DNA of 64,000 nucleotides from Enterococcus devriesei. Lineage in GTDB: Bacteria > Bacillota > Bacilli > Lactobacillales > Enterococcaceae. Below the pieces are notes generated by a model, which saw only the letters and a list, made by a program, of their open reading frames with translations, had not been told where the DNA came from and made no database searches. The translations under genes were made by a program, and so were the position numbers. Positions within the stretch are counted from its first letter, which is position 1; each line of letters opens with the position of its first letter. The stretch spans positions 299,118-363,117 of the forward strand of contig NZ_JXKM01000001.1 of NCBI RefSeq assembly GCF_001885905.1, in the 5' to 3' direction. Below, piece by piece: positions 53,147-62,847 of this stretch.

Positions 53147-54346
53147 TTAATTTTCTAGTTCTTCCTCTTCAACCGTTTCAAAATACTGTGAATGAATAAC
53201 AATCAATAAAATCCCGATAAAGACCATTGCGCTGGCAAAGTAGAAAGTATAATTCCCGCCAAATTTTGCCCCAATCAGGCCTGCGACAAAGGGTGCCAGT
53301 GAGCCGCCAAAGAAGCGGACAAAGCTGTAAGTAGAAGAAGCAATGTTACGCTTGATTCCAGGAATCTCCATCGCAATCGTAGTCATCAAAGTATTGATGA
53401 TTCCTTGGAAGAAGCCGGCTACGATCAACGCAGTCGCGACAAGGTTAGGCTGATCAGCATTGATCCCCATTAAGAGTAAACAAATGACAAAACCAATGAA
53501 GCCGATCATTAAGGTATAAAAAGTTCCAATCATTCTTTCAATCCAAGTAGCTAAAAAGATGGACGAGATCGCTAGTAAAATACCCCACCCGAAGAAGGTC
53601 ATACCAATCTGCATTTCAGAAAAATTTGGTAGTAAGAAGGGAGCATAGGCTAATAAGGTAAAGAAGCCAAAATTGTAAAGCAAAGCGATCAAGCCAACCG
53701 AACGTAATTTATGATTTTTCAAGGCCTTCACACCGGCTAATAGCGCAACTTTTTCTTGATCGCCCTTGGGTTCTTTGAACATGATAACGATCGACAAGAA
53801 AGAAATCAGCATTAGCACAGAAACACCAGCAAAGGGCAAACGCCATGAAATTGACCCTAGTGAACCGCCGACTAACGGTCCAATCGACATTCCCAAGCCC
53901 ATCGCTGCTTCATAAAGCATGATGGATTTTTCTGTTTGTCCAATCAATACGCTGACGATCGCGGACAAAGCCGTTGAGATAAATAAGGCATTTCCTAAGC
54001 CCCAGCCTGCTCGAAAATAAATCAAGGCATCAATCGAATGAGATAAGCCAGCAAAAAGCGCAAATAAAATAATAATAAAAAGTCCTAACATCAAGGTCTT
54101 TTTTGTGCCGATCCGACTAGAGACAAAACCGGTGAAGAGCATCACGACTCCTGTCACCATCATGTAGCTGGTAAACAGTAAGGTTGTTTGCGCCGGTGTT
54201 GCTTGTAAAGATTTTGCGATGGAGTTCAAGATTGGGTCAACCAAGCCAATCCCCATGAAAGCAATCATACAAGCAAACGCGACAACGTAAGCAGCCTTTC
54301 CATTTTGTTTTTCCTTAACCAATTCGTTTTCGTTTAAATTTTCCAT
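53147..54346 (-). CDS. MFS drug/multidrug-type exporter
   Basis: A 399-residue permease with twelve predicted helices. The family A-motif appears as GFVSSRIGTKKTLMLG between helices 2 and 3. I start at 54346 (MENLNENEL), which follows AAAGTGGTGA; a longer start at 54364 has no site. A canonical PadR operator lies about 45 bases upstream and a PadR gene precedes it on the same strand, the usual arrangement for efflux pumps under PadR control. Substrate unknown. Confidence 0.87.
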   Translation of the reverse strand: MENLNENELVKEKQNGKAAYVVAFACMIAFMGIGLVDPILNSIAKSLQATPAQTTLLFTSYMMVTGVVMLFTGFVSSRIGTKKTLMLGLFIIILFALFAGLSHSIDALIYFRAGWGLGNALFISTALSAIVSVLIGQTEKSIMLYEAAMGLGMSIGPLVGGSLGSISWRLPFAGVSVLMLISFLSIVIMFKEPKGDQEKVALLAGVKALKNHKLRSVGLIALLYNFGFFTLLAYAPFLLPNFSEMQIGMTFFGWGILLAISSIFLATWIERMIGTFYTLMIGFIGFVICLLLMGINADQPNLVATALIVAGFFQGIINTLMTTIAMEIPGIKRNIASSTYSFVRFFGGSLAPFVAGLIGAKFGGNYTFYFASAMVFIGILLIVIHSQYFETVEEEELEN

Positions 54347-54388
54347 TAAGTCACCACTTTCCATTCACTAGTTTAATCATGAATTTAA

Positions 54389-54410
54389 TTTATGTCAATA
54401 TTTACATAAA
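54389..54410 (-). promoter_or_regulatory. PadR operator (ATGT-N8-ACAT) upstream of the MFS gene
   Basis: TTTATGT-CAATATTT-ACATAAA contains the canonical PadR half-sites at 54392-54395 and 54404-54407, with perfect three-base extensions on both sides. Confidence 0.85.
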
Positions 54411-54432
54411 TAAATTTACATATATTTTTTGT

Positions 54433-54474
54433 AAAAAAAGAAACAGATCTCAAATGATCTGCTCCAATGATTAG
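54433..54474 (-). terminator. Terminator after PadR regulator B
   Basis: CAGATC-TCAAAT-GATCTG hairpin followed by a T run on the minus strand. It partly insulates the MFS gene, which then depends on its own PadR-controlled promoter. Confidence 0.7.
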
Positions 54475-54477
54475 TTG

Positions 54478-55008
54478 CTATTTTTCTAAAAAGTACGCTT
54501 CAATTTTTTCTCCTGCCCACTCACACCAAGCCAGCTCTTCTTTACACAAACGGATTTTTCGTTCAATAATCAGTTCCCGTCCAAAATTTTTATGACGTTC
54601 TGCTTGGTTCAAGTCGCTCAAGCTGTCTAAGACTTTGGAATACTCGCTTAGCTGCTCTTGAAAATACTGCTGACGTTCCATAATCAAAAATTTTGAAGTG
54701 TCTCGATCCAAGGCAGAGATTGTAAAGACCTTCGCCAAAAATTCATCCTTTTGGGAGGGAGCATGGCTTTTACTGAAGACCCATTCCTTTACTAACTCTT
54801 TGCCTGCGGGAGTAATATCATAGATTTTACGTTTACCGTCGGGAATATCGACGATCTCAATTAATTCCTGTTTTCGCAGCTCTTTTAAAGTAGGATAGAT
54901 TTGACTATGATGGGCCTCCCAAAAAAGATTCAAGAAACGTTTTAATTCGTAACCGGTCAAGGGTGAGCGAATCAGCATCGCTAAAATTACATAACTGATG
55001 GTATTCAT
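54478..55008 (-). CDS. PadR-family transcriptional regulator B
   Basis: A 176-residue PadR protein. Its winged helix (VILAMLIRSPLTGYELKRFL ... HSQIYPTLKELRKQELI ... KRKIYDITPAGKELVKEW) and C-terminal Vir_act_alpha_C-type helices (~95-176) are clear. It is the likely repressor of the downstream exporter through 54389-54410. I find no second ATGT-N8-ACAT in its own promoter. Confidence 0.9.
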   Translation of the reverse strand: MNTISYVILAMLIRSPLTGYELKRFLNLFWEAHHSQIYPTLKELRKQELIEIVDIPDGKRKIYDITPAGKELVKEWVFSKSHAPSQKDEFLAKVFTISALDRDTSKFLIMERQQYFQEQLSEYSKVLDSLSDLNQAERHKNFGRELIIERKIRLCKEELAWCEWAGEKIEAYFLEK

Positions 55009-55191
55009 GATCGATCCTTTCTGCTAAGGATATTTTGCAATTTTTTATTTGTAGGAATTTCTCCGTATCCATTGTATCATTGTTTATTATTTTTGCTAAT
55101 GCAACTAATCAAAAAGCGGTTTTTTCAGACTTTTGGCGGATGTTTTTGTCGTTGGTTTTCGCTAAACTTATTTCTAGAGAGGAAGATCGTT

Positions 55192-55890
55192 ATGAAAGTT
55201 TTGTTTGTATTTGATGACCGTCAGTATTCGAGCTTCTTTGTGTATGATTTGACCAGCGGTGTAAATAGTTTACTGCGGGTCTCACCAGAGATAAAAATTC
55301 AAAAGCTGACTTTAGGCGAATTATATACTCAAGTACCGATCGAAAAATTTTTAACTTATTTTTCGCTGGCTTTTTCAATAGAAGTAAAAAAATATTTGAT
55401 TCTGAAAAAGTCGGATAGTCTTTTAGGAGTGGAAGAGGCTGGTTTGGAGGCAGATGGCAAAATGCCAGTGACCGTCTACAAAGAGTTCACCGCTTTGAAA
55501 AGCGGCCAAACGTTTCAAAAAGGCGAACAACGTCTGACTTTGGCAGAAATTGATGCGTATATCAGCTATCAAATTGATCAGGATGGTCGAATCGACGTTT
55601 TCGAGCGGCAGGAGGATATTATTCGCTTAATGAAACGTAAAACAGTGCGTCCGCGGTTGTCAGCTATTACGAATAATTATGGGACTGTTAAAGAATATTC
55701 CGGCAGTAATCTCAATTTAAAAGATATGCTGAAAATGGGAACGGGGTATTTAGCGAAGGGGAGTGCCCGTATGAATAAAATCAATGTGCCTGAAGTGGGC
55801 AGCTTTTCAATAGAAGGAAACTTTCCTTATCGCTTAGGTCCGATCGATTGGGCAAAAAATGGGGTAAGGCTGCGAAAAGATCTTATTTGA
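55192..55890 (+). CDS. Hypothetical protein
   Basis: A 232-residue protein that I do not recognise. It starts at 55192 after AGAGAGGAAGA; an in-frame extension from 55072 crosses the promoter region. There is no signal peptide. Segments such as LTLAEIDAYISYQIDQDGRID and the N-terminal VLFVFDDRQYSSFFVYDLTSG loosely recall LytR-CpsA-Psr proteins, but the resemblance is too weak to call. It is monocistronic. Confidence 0.55.
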   Translation: MKVLFVFDDRQYSSFFVYDLTSGVNSLLRVSPEIKIQKLTLGELYTQVPIEKFLTYFSLAFSIEVKKYLILKKSDSLLGVEEAGLEADGKMPVTVYKEFTALKSGQTFQKGEQRLTLAEIDAYISYQIDQDGRIDVFERQEDIIRLMKRKTVRPRLSAITNNYGTVKEYSGSNLNLKDMLKMGTGYLAKGSARMNKINVPEVGSFSIEGNFPYRLGPIDWAKNGVRLRKDLI

Positions 55891-56100
55891 TAAGAGTTAT
55901 TCACAGGTACAGCCAAATTGGTGTTTTTTTACAGTGGATTAGCCGCTTACAAAAGGGGAAAAGGGATTATGGCGGGCTTATTTAAGGTTTCACATTTGCG
56001 AAACTTTTTGCAAAAGGGCTCAAAAGGCGCTTGACAGAGGCATAAATTATTTGGCTCAAAAGATGTATTCGGGATGAATTTAAAAAATGGAGGGATTATT

Positions 56101-56337
56101 ATGTTATGGACATTGATTATTGGCGCGTTGATTGGCGCCATCGGTGGTGGTATTTCCGGTCGAGGAAAACAAATGGGCTGCGTATTAAATATTATCGCTG
56201 GGTTAGCCGGTTCGTATATTGGACAAGCGATATTTGGTCACTGGGGGCCACATCTTGCAGGTATGGCGTTAGTCCCCTCTATTTTAGGCGCGGTCATTGT
56301 TGTAGCCGTAGCTTCCTTTTTTACCGGCAGACGGTAA
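56101..56337 (+). CDS. GlsB/YeaQ/YmgE family stress-response membrane protein
   Basis: A 78-residue, three-helix, Gly-rich protein (IIGALIGAIGGGISGRGKQMG) typical of transglycosylase-associated/GlsB proteins found with Gls24 in enterococci. The start at 56101 follows AATGGAGGGATT; an in-frame ATG at 56074 would include that site and is less likely. No Gls24 gene is adjacent here. Confidence 0.85.
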   Translation: MLWTLIIGALIGAIGGGISGRGKQMGCVLNIIAGLAGSYIGQAIFGHWGPHLAGMALVPSILGAVIVVAVASFFTGRR

Positions 56338-56396
56338 AAAATTTTTTGTAGCATAGACTCTTTTCTTATTTACAAATAAATCATATTTCTTCATCC

Positions 56397-56429
56397 AAAA
56401 GATTGAGGCTTTAAGCTTCAATCTTTTTT
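56397..56429 (+). terminator. Terminator of the GlsB-like gene
   Basis: AGATTGAGGCTT pairs with AAGCTTCAATCT, followed by a T run. Confidence 0.85.
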
Positions 56430-56490
56430 TCTAATCGTGTTCGTTCAGCTTTTTGGAACTCTTTGCTATAATGGATAATGGGTGATAAGA

Positions 56491-57555
56491 ATGATAAAAC
56501 GAATTGAAAAATTACGTGCATTGATGGAAAAAGCAATCATCGATGCTTACTTAGTTACCAGTCCAGCAAATCTTCGTTATTTGACGAATTTTACTGGCAC
56601 GGCGGGCATGGCTTTGATTACATTAGAGCAAGCCTTCTTTATTACAGATTTTCGCTACATTGAACAAGCTAGCGAACAAATTCAAGGAATGACGATTATT
56701 CAGCATCAAGGGGATATCGTTAGTGAAATTCTTAAACTAATGGAAAGTGAATCAGTTAACGTGCTCGGCTTTGAAGATGCTGTAATGACTTATGCCGATT
56801 ATTCGATCTTTGAAGAGGTGATCGATGCCGAGTTGGCACCTGCTAGCGGATTGATTGAAAAATTGCGGGAGCAAAAAGATGATGGCGAGATCGCAATTAT
56901 TGAGAAAGCTTGTGCGATCGCTGACGAAGGTTTTGATCATGTACTAAAAATGATTCGGCCGGGCATGACTGAAATTGAAGTTGCCAACCAACTTGATTTT
57001 TATATGCGGTCATTAGGTGCCAGTGGAACCTCTTTTGAGACGATCGTTGCTAGTGGTGCACGTTCAGCATTGCCTCATGGTGTGGCCAGTGAAAAGATGA
57101 TTGAACAAGGAGATCTGATTACGCTTGATTTCGGTTGTGTTTATCAAGGGTATGTTTCTGATATCACACGGACCTTTGCAATCGGAGATCCAGGACAGCA
57201 GTTGAAGGATATCTACCAAATCGTTTTAGAAGCACAGAAAAAAGTTCTTGAAGTTGCACAAGCAGGTGTGACGGGTTCGCAGCTAGACGCGGTTGCTCGC
57301 GATTTCATTAGCGAAGCTGGATACGGGGAAGCCTTTGGCCATTCCACCGGACACGGGATCGGAATGGAGATCCATGAAGGACCGAATATCAGCCGTTCCA
57401 ATGATGAACCATTAATGGAAGGCAACGTTATTACCGATGAACCGGGCATTTATTTACCTGGCTTAGGTGGGGTACGGATCGAGGATGATCTAGTGATTTT
57501 AGCAGAAGGTAATCGAATTTTAACGCAATCGCCAAAGGAGCTCATCATTTTGTAG
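56491..57555 (+). CDS. pepP: Xaa-Pro aminopeptidase (M24 family)
   Basis: A 354-residue metallopeptidase that removes N-terminal residues before proline. The creatinase-like N-domain covers ~1-130. The pita-bread domain holds the dinuclear metal ligands (LDFGCVYQGYVSDITRTF with two Asp, GHSTGHGIG His, TDEPGIY Glu and RIEDDLVI Glu). The ATG at 56491 follows GGGTGAT; a GTG nine bases earlier lies inside that site. It is the first gene before efp, an arrangement common in Firmicutes. Confidence 0.92.
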   Translation: MIKRIEKLRALMEKAIIDAYLVTSPANLRYLTNFTGTAGMALITLEQAFFITDFRYIEQASEQIQGMTIIQHQGDIVSEILKLMESESVNVLGFEDAVMTYADYSIFEEVIDAELAPASGLIEKLREQKDDGEIAIIEKACAIADEGFDHVLKMIRPGMTEIEVANQLDFYMRSLGASGTSFETIVASGARSALPHGVASEKMIEQGDLITLDFGCVYQGYVSDITRTFAIGDPGQQLKDIYQIVLEAQKKVLEVAQAGVTGSQLDAVARDFISEAGYGEAFGHSTGHGIGMEIHEGPNISRSNDEPLMEGNVITDEPGIYLPGLGGVRIEDDLVILAEGNRILTQSPKELIIL

Positions 57556-57747
57556 GAGTGCTTGAGTAGTGGTAGCGTTAGTAAACAAGAAATGATAAAC
57601 TAGAACCAAATCTGAAAAGATGGGGTATCAATCAATGTGTCTGTTTTCTTTGCCTTGCAAGAAAACGAACAGATGTAACAAGGCTTGGAATTATTTTGTA
57701 ACACTTTACCAAAGTAATTACCTTGCAATGAATTAGGGGGAAGTATC

Positions 57748-58305
57748 ATGATTTCAGTAAACGATTTTAAAACTGGCTTGACGATCGAGGTGGACGGCGG
57801 CATTTGGCGCGTAGTCGATTTTCAACATGTGAAGCCGGGGAAAGGTGCAGCCTTCGTTCGTTCAAAATTAAAAAATCTACGTACGGGTGCGGTTCAAGAA
57901 AAAACCTTCCGTGCCGGTGAAAAAGTTGCAAAAGCACAGATTGATAATAATAAAATGCAATATCTCTATGATGACGGCGACAACTATGTTTTCATGGATA
58001 TGCAAAGCTATGAACAAATCGAAATGCCGAAACAACAAATTGCGGATGAAATGCGCTATGTCTTAGAAAATACTGAGTTGACCGTCATCATGTATGGCAA
58101 CGAAGTTTTAGGGGTTGAACTACCAAATACAGTAGTGCTAGAAGTCGCTGAAACAGAACCAAATATTAAAGGCGATACATCATCAGGCGGATCAAAACCT
58201 GCTGTAATGGAAACTGGCTTAACTGTCAACGTGCCATTTTTCGTCAATCAAGGTGATAAATTAATCGTGAATACACAAGACGGCAGCTACGTTTCACGAG
58301 CCTAA
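57748..58305 (+). CDS. efp: Elongation factor P
   Basis: A 185-residue three-domain translation factor that rescues ribosomes stalled at polyproline. The modifiable Lys is K32 in [25 protein letters not shown] precedes the ATG. It lies about 190 bases after pepP. Confidence 0.97.
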   Translation: MISVNDFKTGLTIEVDGGIWRVVDFQHVKPGKGAAFVRSKLKNLRTGAVQEKTFRAGEKVAKAQIDNNKMQYLYDDGDNYVFMDMQSYEQIEMPKQQIADEMRYVLENTELTVIMYGNEVLGVELPNTVVLEVAETEPNIKGDTSSGGSKPAVMETGLTVNVPFFVNQGDKLIVNTQDGSYVSRA

Positions 58306-58324
58306 ACTAAGATACGACAGGAAC

Positions 58325-58377
58325 ATCAGAATTATTTTTTCTGAAAGAAAAAATAAATACAATTGACCGAATAAGGA
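58325..58377 (+). repeat. 53-bp stem-loop repeat, copy 1
   Basis: Starts ATCAGA, contains TTATTTTTTCT-GAA-AGAAAAAATAA and ends ACCGAATAAGGA. Copy 2 at 58479-58531 differs at two bases only. No gene follows copy 1 directly. Confidence 0.85.
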
Positions 58378-58478
58378 TGTCAGTCCAACTTTTGGCAGTA
58401 TCTAAAGCAATGAGGAATCGAAAAATCATCAGCGAGACAAGACTACTGAAGTTTAGTTGGATGATATACGGCATGAGA

Positions 58479-58531
58479 ATCAGACTTATTTTTTCTGAAA
58501 GAAAAAATAAATACATTTGACCGAATAAGGA
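58479..58531 (+). repeat. 53-bp stem-loop repeat, copy 2, carrying the yqhY ribosome binding site
   Basis: Almost identical to copy 1. Its last bases (AATAAGGA) form the ribosome binding site of the Asp23-family gene at 58541. A related element precedes sufB (14060-14115). Confidence 0.85.
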
Positions 58532-58540
58532 GAGAGTACA

Positions 58541-58966
58541 ATGACAGATGAAAAAAATTTAGTTTTAGGCGAAAGTCCTGAGCTTGGAGAAATTATCATT
58601 GCACCTGAAGTGATCGAAGTCATCATCGGGATCGCTGCTTCTAAAGTTGACGGCGTCTATGGGATGCGCGGCTCTTTAGCTAGTAACGTGACTGAACTAC
58701 TTGGAAAATCCGCTCACGGCAAAGGCGTCTATCTTAAAAATGATGAAGATGGCTTGAAGGTCGATATCTATTCTTATTTTGATTATGGCACTTCCGTACC
58801 AAAAGTGGCAATGGCAATGCAAGAACGGGTAAAACAACAAGTCTTGTTTATGACGGACATTGCATTAACTGAAGTAAATATCCATGTAGTCGGTGTCGTA
58901 GCAGAGAAGATGGAACAACCGACACTAGAAGAACTATTTAATGATGAAGAGGAAAATAATGAATAA
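58541..58966 (+). CDS. yqhY: Asp23/Gls24 family protein YqhY
   Basis: A 141-residue protein with the Asp23 core (APEVIEVIIGIAASKVDGVYG). In Firmicutes it is encoded between acc or efp genes and nusB, and is linked to control of acetyl-CoA carboxylase and envelope stress. It overlaps the nusB start by eight bases. Confidence 0.9.
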   Translation: MTDEKNLVLGESPELGEIIIAPEVIEVIIGIAASKVDGVYGMRGSLASNVTELLGKSAHGKGVYLKNDEDGLKVDIYSYFDYGTSVPKVAMAMQERVKQQVLFMTDIALTEVNIHVVGVVAEKMEQPTLEELFNDEEENNE

Positions 58967-59417
58967 AGAATTATCACGTCATGAAATTCGGGAAAAGGCG
59001 CTGCAAGCTTTGTTTCCGTTGGATTTTAATCAGGATTTAACTAAAAAGGACGCCATCAATCATGCCTTGAGCATTGATCAACAAGAATTTGTCAGTGAAG
59101 ATGAAGAGGAATTCGTGCCTGTTTATCTGGATGATTTAGTTGGCGGAGTCGTGGAACACCAAGCAGAGCTAGATGGAATTATCCAAAAACATTTACGTTC
59201 GAACTGGTCGATTCAACGAATTGCAAAAATGGATTTGATTATCTTACGACTAGGGATCTATGAGATGTTATACAATACTCAGGTACCCAATCGAGTTGTT
59301 TTAAACGAAGCAATCGAATTAGCCAAAACTTTCAGTGATGACCAATCAAGAAAGTTCGTCAACGGAATCTTATCTAATGTAATGAAAGAGATCGATGAAG
59401 CTGGGGCAAATAGCTAA
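58959..59417 (+). CDS. nusB: Transcription antitermination factor NusB
   Basis: A 152-residue all-helical RNA-binding protein for rRNA antitermination. Landmarks are the N-terminal SRHEIREKALQALF and C-terminal VLNEAIELAKTFSDDQSRKF. The start at 58959 follows AGAGGAAAAT. A strong hairpin overlaps its stop codon. Confidence 0.95.
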   Translation: MNKELSRHEIREKALQALFPLDFNQDLTKKDAINHALSIDQQEFVSEDEEEFVPVYLDDLVGGVVEHQAELDGIIQKHLRSNWSIQRIAKMDLIILRLGIYEMLYNTQVPNRVVLNEAIELAKTFSDDQSRKFVNGILSNVMKEIDEAGANS

Positions 59418-59437
59418 TAGAGCTATTTTTCCCAGCT
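59399..59437 (+). promoter_or_regulatory. Hairpin overlapping the nusB stop
   Basis: AGCTGGGGCAAATAGCT pairs with AGCTATTTTTCCCAGCT around AATAG. No T run follows, so it is more likely an mRNA stability or partial attenuation element between nusB and folD. Confidence 0.6.
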
Positions 59438-59471
59438 TCATTTAAACTATCCGAAAAAGCGAGGGAATAGA

Positions 59472-60329
59472 GTGGCACAACTTATCAACGGAAAAGAATT
59501 AGCGGAGAAGCTGCAAAAAAATACGGCAAAAGAAGTCGAAGCTTTGAATGCACAAGGAATTCAGCCTGGTTTGGTTGTTTTGCTGGTCGGTGAAAACGCG
59601 GCTAGTCAAATCTATGTTAGAAACAAAGAACGAGCAGCGAAGAAAACCGGCATTCATTCTGCGGTAATGCGCTATCCAGAAACGATTACAGAAGAAGCGT
59701 TGATTAAAGAAATCGAACATTTCAATCGCTCAGAGGAGTTTCATGGTATTTTGGTGCAATTGCCTTTACCGGATCATATCAATGAAGAAAAGGTTTTGTT
59801 AGCCATCGATCCATTGAAGGACGTTGACGGTTTTCATCCCATGAATATGGGACGACTTTTTGCTGGCATGCCTCACACGATTCCTTGTACCCCCTATGGC
59901 ATCATGAAAATGTTTGAAGAATATGATATTCCTTTAGCTGGCAAGCAAGCCGTCGTAATCGGTCGCAGCAATATAGTTGGTAAACCGATGGCAATCTTAC
60001 TTTTAGGCGCGGATGCAACGGTTACGTTAACTCATTCTAAAACGGAAGATTTGGCGAAAGTTGCAAGTAAAGCTGATATTCTAGTTGTAGCGATCGGCAG
60101 AGGACATTTTGTCACGAAAGAATTTATCAAGCCTGGTGCTGTCGTGATCGATGTGGGAATGAATCGCAATGAAGACGGAAAATTGATTGGTGACGTAAAA
60201 TTTGATGAAGTAGAGCCAATCGCAGGTTACATCACGCCAGTTCCTGGTGGTGTCGGTCCAATGACGATCACGATGTTGCTTCAGCAAACTATTGAATGCT
60301 GTCGACGTCAAGTAGTGGATCACGAATAG
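59472..60329 (+). CDS. folD: Bifunctional methylenetetrahydrofolate dehydrogenase/cyclohydrolase FolD
   Basis: A 285-residue enzyme of one-carbon metabolism. Motifs are [22 protein letters not shown] (Tyr and Lys of the active site, read across 35-56), [28 protein letters not shown] (NADP loop) and [14 protein letters not shown]. The start is GTG at 59472 after GAGGGAATA. Confidence 0.96.
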   Translation: MAQLINGKELAEKLQKNTAKEVEALNAQGIQPGLVVLLVGENAASQIYVRNKERAAKKTGIHSAVMRYPETITEEALIKEIEHFNRSEEFHGILVQLPLPDHINEEKVLLAIDPLKDVDGFHPMNMGRLFAGMPHTIPCTPYGIMKMFEEYDIPLAGKQAVVIGRSNIVGKPMAILLLGADATVTLTHSKTEDLAKVASKADILVVAIGRGHFVTKEFIKPGAVVIDVGMNRNEDGKLIGDVKFDEVEPIAGYITPVPGGVGPMTITMLLQQTIECCRRQVVDHE

Positions 60330-60344
60330 CAAAGAGGTGTTTAC

Positions 60345-61688
60345 ATGACGCAAGAGTATTTGACCGTCAGTGCTTTAAATAAATATATTAAACGAAAATT
60401 CGACGTCGACCCTTATTTAGAGCGGGTCTATTTGACTGGAGAAATTTCCAATTTCCGCATGCGGCCCAATAATCACCAATACTTCAGCCTAAAAGATGAG
60501 CGTTCCAAAATCAATGCCATCATGTTTAAAGGGGCGTTTCAAAAATTGAAATTCACGCCTAAAGAAGGCATGAAAGTATTAGTGGTGGGCCGGGTAGCGT
60601 TATACGAAGCCAGCGGAATGTATCAAATCTATATCGATCATATGGAGCCTGATGGCGTGGGTGCCCTGTATCAAGCTTTAGCCGAATTGAGAGAAAAACT
60701 AGATAAAGAGGGGCTTTTCTCACTGCCTAAAAAGCCACTCCCGCGTTACCCAAAACGCATCGCAGTGATCACCAGTCCCAGCGGTGCGGTGATTCGCGAT
60801 ATTATTACCACCGTCAAGCGTCGTTATCCAATTGCTCAGCTCGTTTTATTTCCAACGTTAGTACAAGGAGATAAAGCAGCGGCGGATATTGTAAAAAACA
60901 TCAAACAAGCCGAGACGCTGGATTTTGATACGATGATTATTGGTCGTGGTGGCGGCTCAATCGAGGATTTATGGCCCTTTAATGAAGAGGTGGTCGCTCG
61001 GGCGATCGCGGATTCACCAATTCCGATTATTTCATCGGTGGGACACGAGACCGATACGACGATCGCTGATTTAGTCGCGGATGTTCGGGCGGCCACTCCT
61101 ACGGCGGCGGCAGAATTAGCGGTCCCTGTCTTGTCGGAAGAAATCTTACGAATTAAAGAAAAACAAGCCCGTCTAGAGCAAGCCTTCTTGCACCAGTTGC
61201 AACGGAAAAAGGAACGTTTCGAACGACTGCAGCAGTCGTATATTTTTAGGCAGCCCAATCGTTTGTATGAAGCGCAAAGTGTTCAACTCGATCGCTTGAC
61301 CCAGCAGCTGCAGCAAAATATGACTGTTTTAGTCAATCAGCGTGAGCGTGAATTGATGCAATACAGCAATCGTTTGGCGCAAGCAAACCCTATTAATCGG
61401 GTCAAACAAGCCCAGCAGCAAATGACGTATTTACAAGAGCGATTGCAACAACAGATGCAGAGCTATTTAGACAATCAACAGCGTCGATTGCAGCAAGCAA
61501 TCACGTCATTGGACTTATTAAGTCCTTTGAAAACGATGGGCCGGGGTTTTACTTATACAACACAAGAGGATCAGGTGATTCGTTCGGTGAAGGACCTGCA
61601 AGAAAAAGAAATGACGGTTCATTTTGTTGATGGGACGGTTAAAGCCGCTGTCTTAGAAATCAATGCGGTGAATGAAGGAGAAGAATGA
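60345..61688 (+). CDS. xseA: Exodeoxyribonuclease VII large subunit
   Basis: A 447-residue nuclease subunit. An OB-fold (~1-105) is followed by the catalytic domain ([52 protein letters not shown]) and a long coiled coil (~270-400). It degrades single-stranded DNA with XseB. It overlaps xseB by four bases (ATGA). Confidence 0.96.
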   Translation: MTQEYLTVSALNKYIKRKFDVDPYLERVYLTGEISNFRMRPNNHQYFSLKDERSKINAIMFKGAFQKLKFTPKEGMKVLVVGRVALYEASGMYQIYIDHMEPDGVGALYQALAELREKLDKEGLFSLPKKPLPRYPKRIAVITSPSGAVIRDIITTVKRRYPIAQLVLFPTLVQGDKAAADIVKNIKQAETLDFDTMIIGRGGGSIEDLWPFNEEVVARAIADSPIPIISSVGHETDTTIADLVADVRAATPTAAAELAVPVLSEEILRIKEKQARLEQAFLHQLQRKKERFERLQQSYIFRQPNRLYEAQSVQLDRLTQQLQQNMTVLVNQRERELMQYSNRLAQANPINRVKQAQQQMTYLQERLQQQMQSYLDNQQRRLQQAITSLDLLSPLKTMGRGFTYTTQEDQVIRSVKDLQEKEMTVHFVDGTVKAAVLEINAVNEGEE

Positions 61689-61909
61689 TGGAAAATACGA
61701 CTTTTGAAGAATCAATCGCGCAATTAGAAACAATCGTGACCCAGCTTGAACGGGGCGATGTTCCCTTAGAAGAAGCTTTAGAAGCTTTTCAAAAAGGAAT
61801 GGTCTTAAGCAAACAGTGCCAAGATACTTTAACAAAAGCGGAAAAAACCTTAACGAAAATGATGAGTGAAGAGGAAGAAGTACCTTTTAGCGGTGAGGAG
61901 GAAGCCTAA
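61685..61909 (+). CDS. xseB: Exodeoxyribonuclease VII small subunit
   Basis: A 74-residue helical subunit with [19 protein letters not shown] and the [12 protein letters not shown] motif. Two adjacent ATGs (61685, 61688) are possible starts after GAAGGAGA. Its stop overlaps the ispA start by one base. Confidence 0.94.
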   Translation: MMENTTFEESIAQLETIVTQLERGDVPLEEALEAFQKGMVLSKQCQDTLTKAEKTLTKMMSEEEEVPFSGEEEA

Positions 61910-62787
61910 TGTTGCAAGAGCTTTCTGCTAAAGAACTGCCGAAAGTCGAAAAAGAGATCACTGACTTCCTCAATACCAGTTCCGCTAATGATGAATTGAA
62001 AAAGAGTATGCTGTATTCTGTCGAAGCCGGCGGTAAACGGATTCGGCCTTTGATTGTTTTGGCAACGATGCGTGCTTTTAAGAAAGAACTGTCTGCACCG
62101 GTTTATCAAACGGCGGGAGCGCTTGAAATGATTCATACATATTCGTTGATCCATGACGATTTGCCGGCGATGGATGATGATGATTTGCGACGAGGAAAGC
62201 CTACTAATCATAAAATCTATGGTGAAGCTTTGGCGATTTTAGCCGGTGATGGACTATTGACCGGCGCGTTTCAGTTAATCAGTGAAACGACCTTAGCGCC
62301 AGCTGAAAATGTACTGCTGATCCAGCTGTTAGCTAAAGCCGCAGGAATCGGCGGTATGGTTGCTGGACAGGCTGGGGATATGGCAGCTGAGAAACAACAG
62401 GTATCTTTGGAGCAATTAAAAACAATTCATCGCGGCAAGACGGGATCGCTGTTAACCTATGCCTTTGTGGCTGGCGGGATTTTGGCACAGCAAACAGAAT
62501 ATGTGATTGAGCTATTGGAAAAGCTTGGTAATCACATTGGCTTGGCCTTCCAAATCCGTGATGATTTGTTAGATGTTGTAGGGACAACAGAAGAGTTAGG
62601 CAAACAAGTCGGGCAGGATCAAAAATCAGAGAAGAGTACCTATCCAGGATTACTTGGTCTTGAGGGAGCAAAGCAAGCTTTAACCACTGAATTGGCGCAA
62701 GCAGAAAAAACGGTTCAACAGCTTGCCGAAGCGACTGAATTCCAACCTGAAGTATTTGAAGAATTACTAACGCTTTTTAAGTTATAA
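61909..62787 (+). CDS. ispA: Farnesyl diphosphate synthase (short-chain polyprenyl synthase)
   Basis: A 292-residue all-helical prenyl transferase. The first Asp-rich motif is IHDDLPAMDDDDLRRG and the second FQIRDDLLD. It elongates DMAPP with IPP to FPP, the precursor of undecaprenyl phosphate and quinones. Position after xseB is the classic Firmicutes order. Confidence 0.95.
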   Translation: MLQELSAKELPKVEKEITDFLNTSSANDELKKSMLYSVEAGGKRIRPLIVLATMRAFKKELSAPVYQTAGALEMIHTYSLIHDDLPAMDDDDLRRGKPTNHKIYGEALAILAGDGLLTGAFQLISETTLAPAENVLLIQLLAKAAGIGGMVAGQAGDMAAEKQQVSLEQLKTIHRGKTGSLLTYAFVAGGILAQQTEYVIELLEKLGNHIGLAFQIRDDLLDVVGTTEELGKQVGQDQKSEKSTYPGLLGLEGAKQALTTELAQAEKTVQQLAEATEFQPEVFEELLTLFKL

Positions 62788-62847
62788 GCTTTCAATAAAT
62801 GAAACGGACTTAAAGCGATTCCCTTAGGATGAATAAGGAGCAATAAC

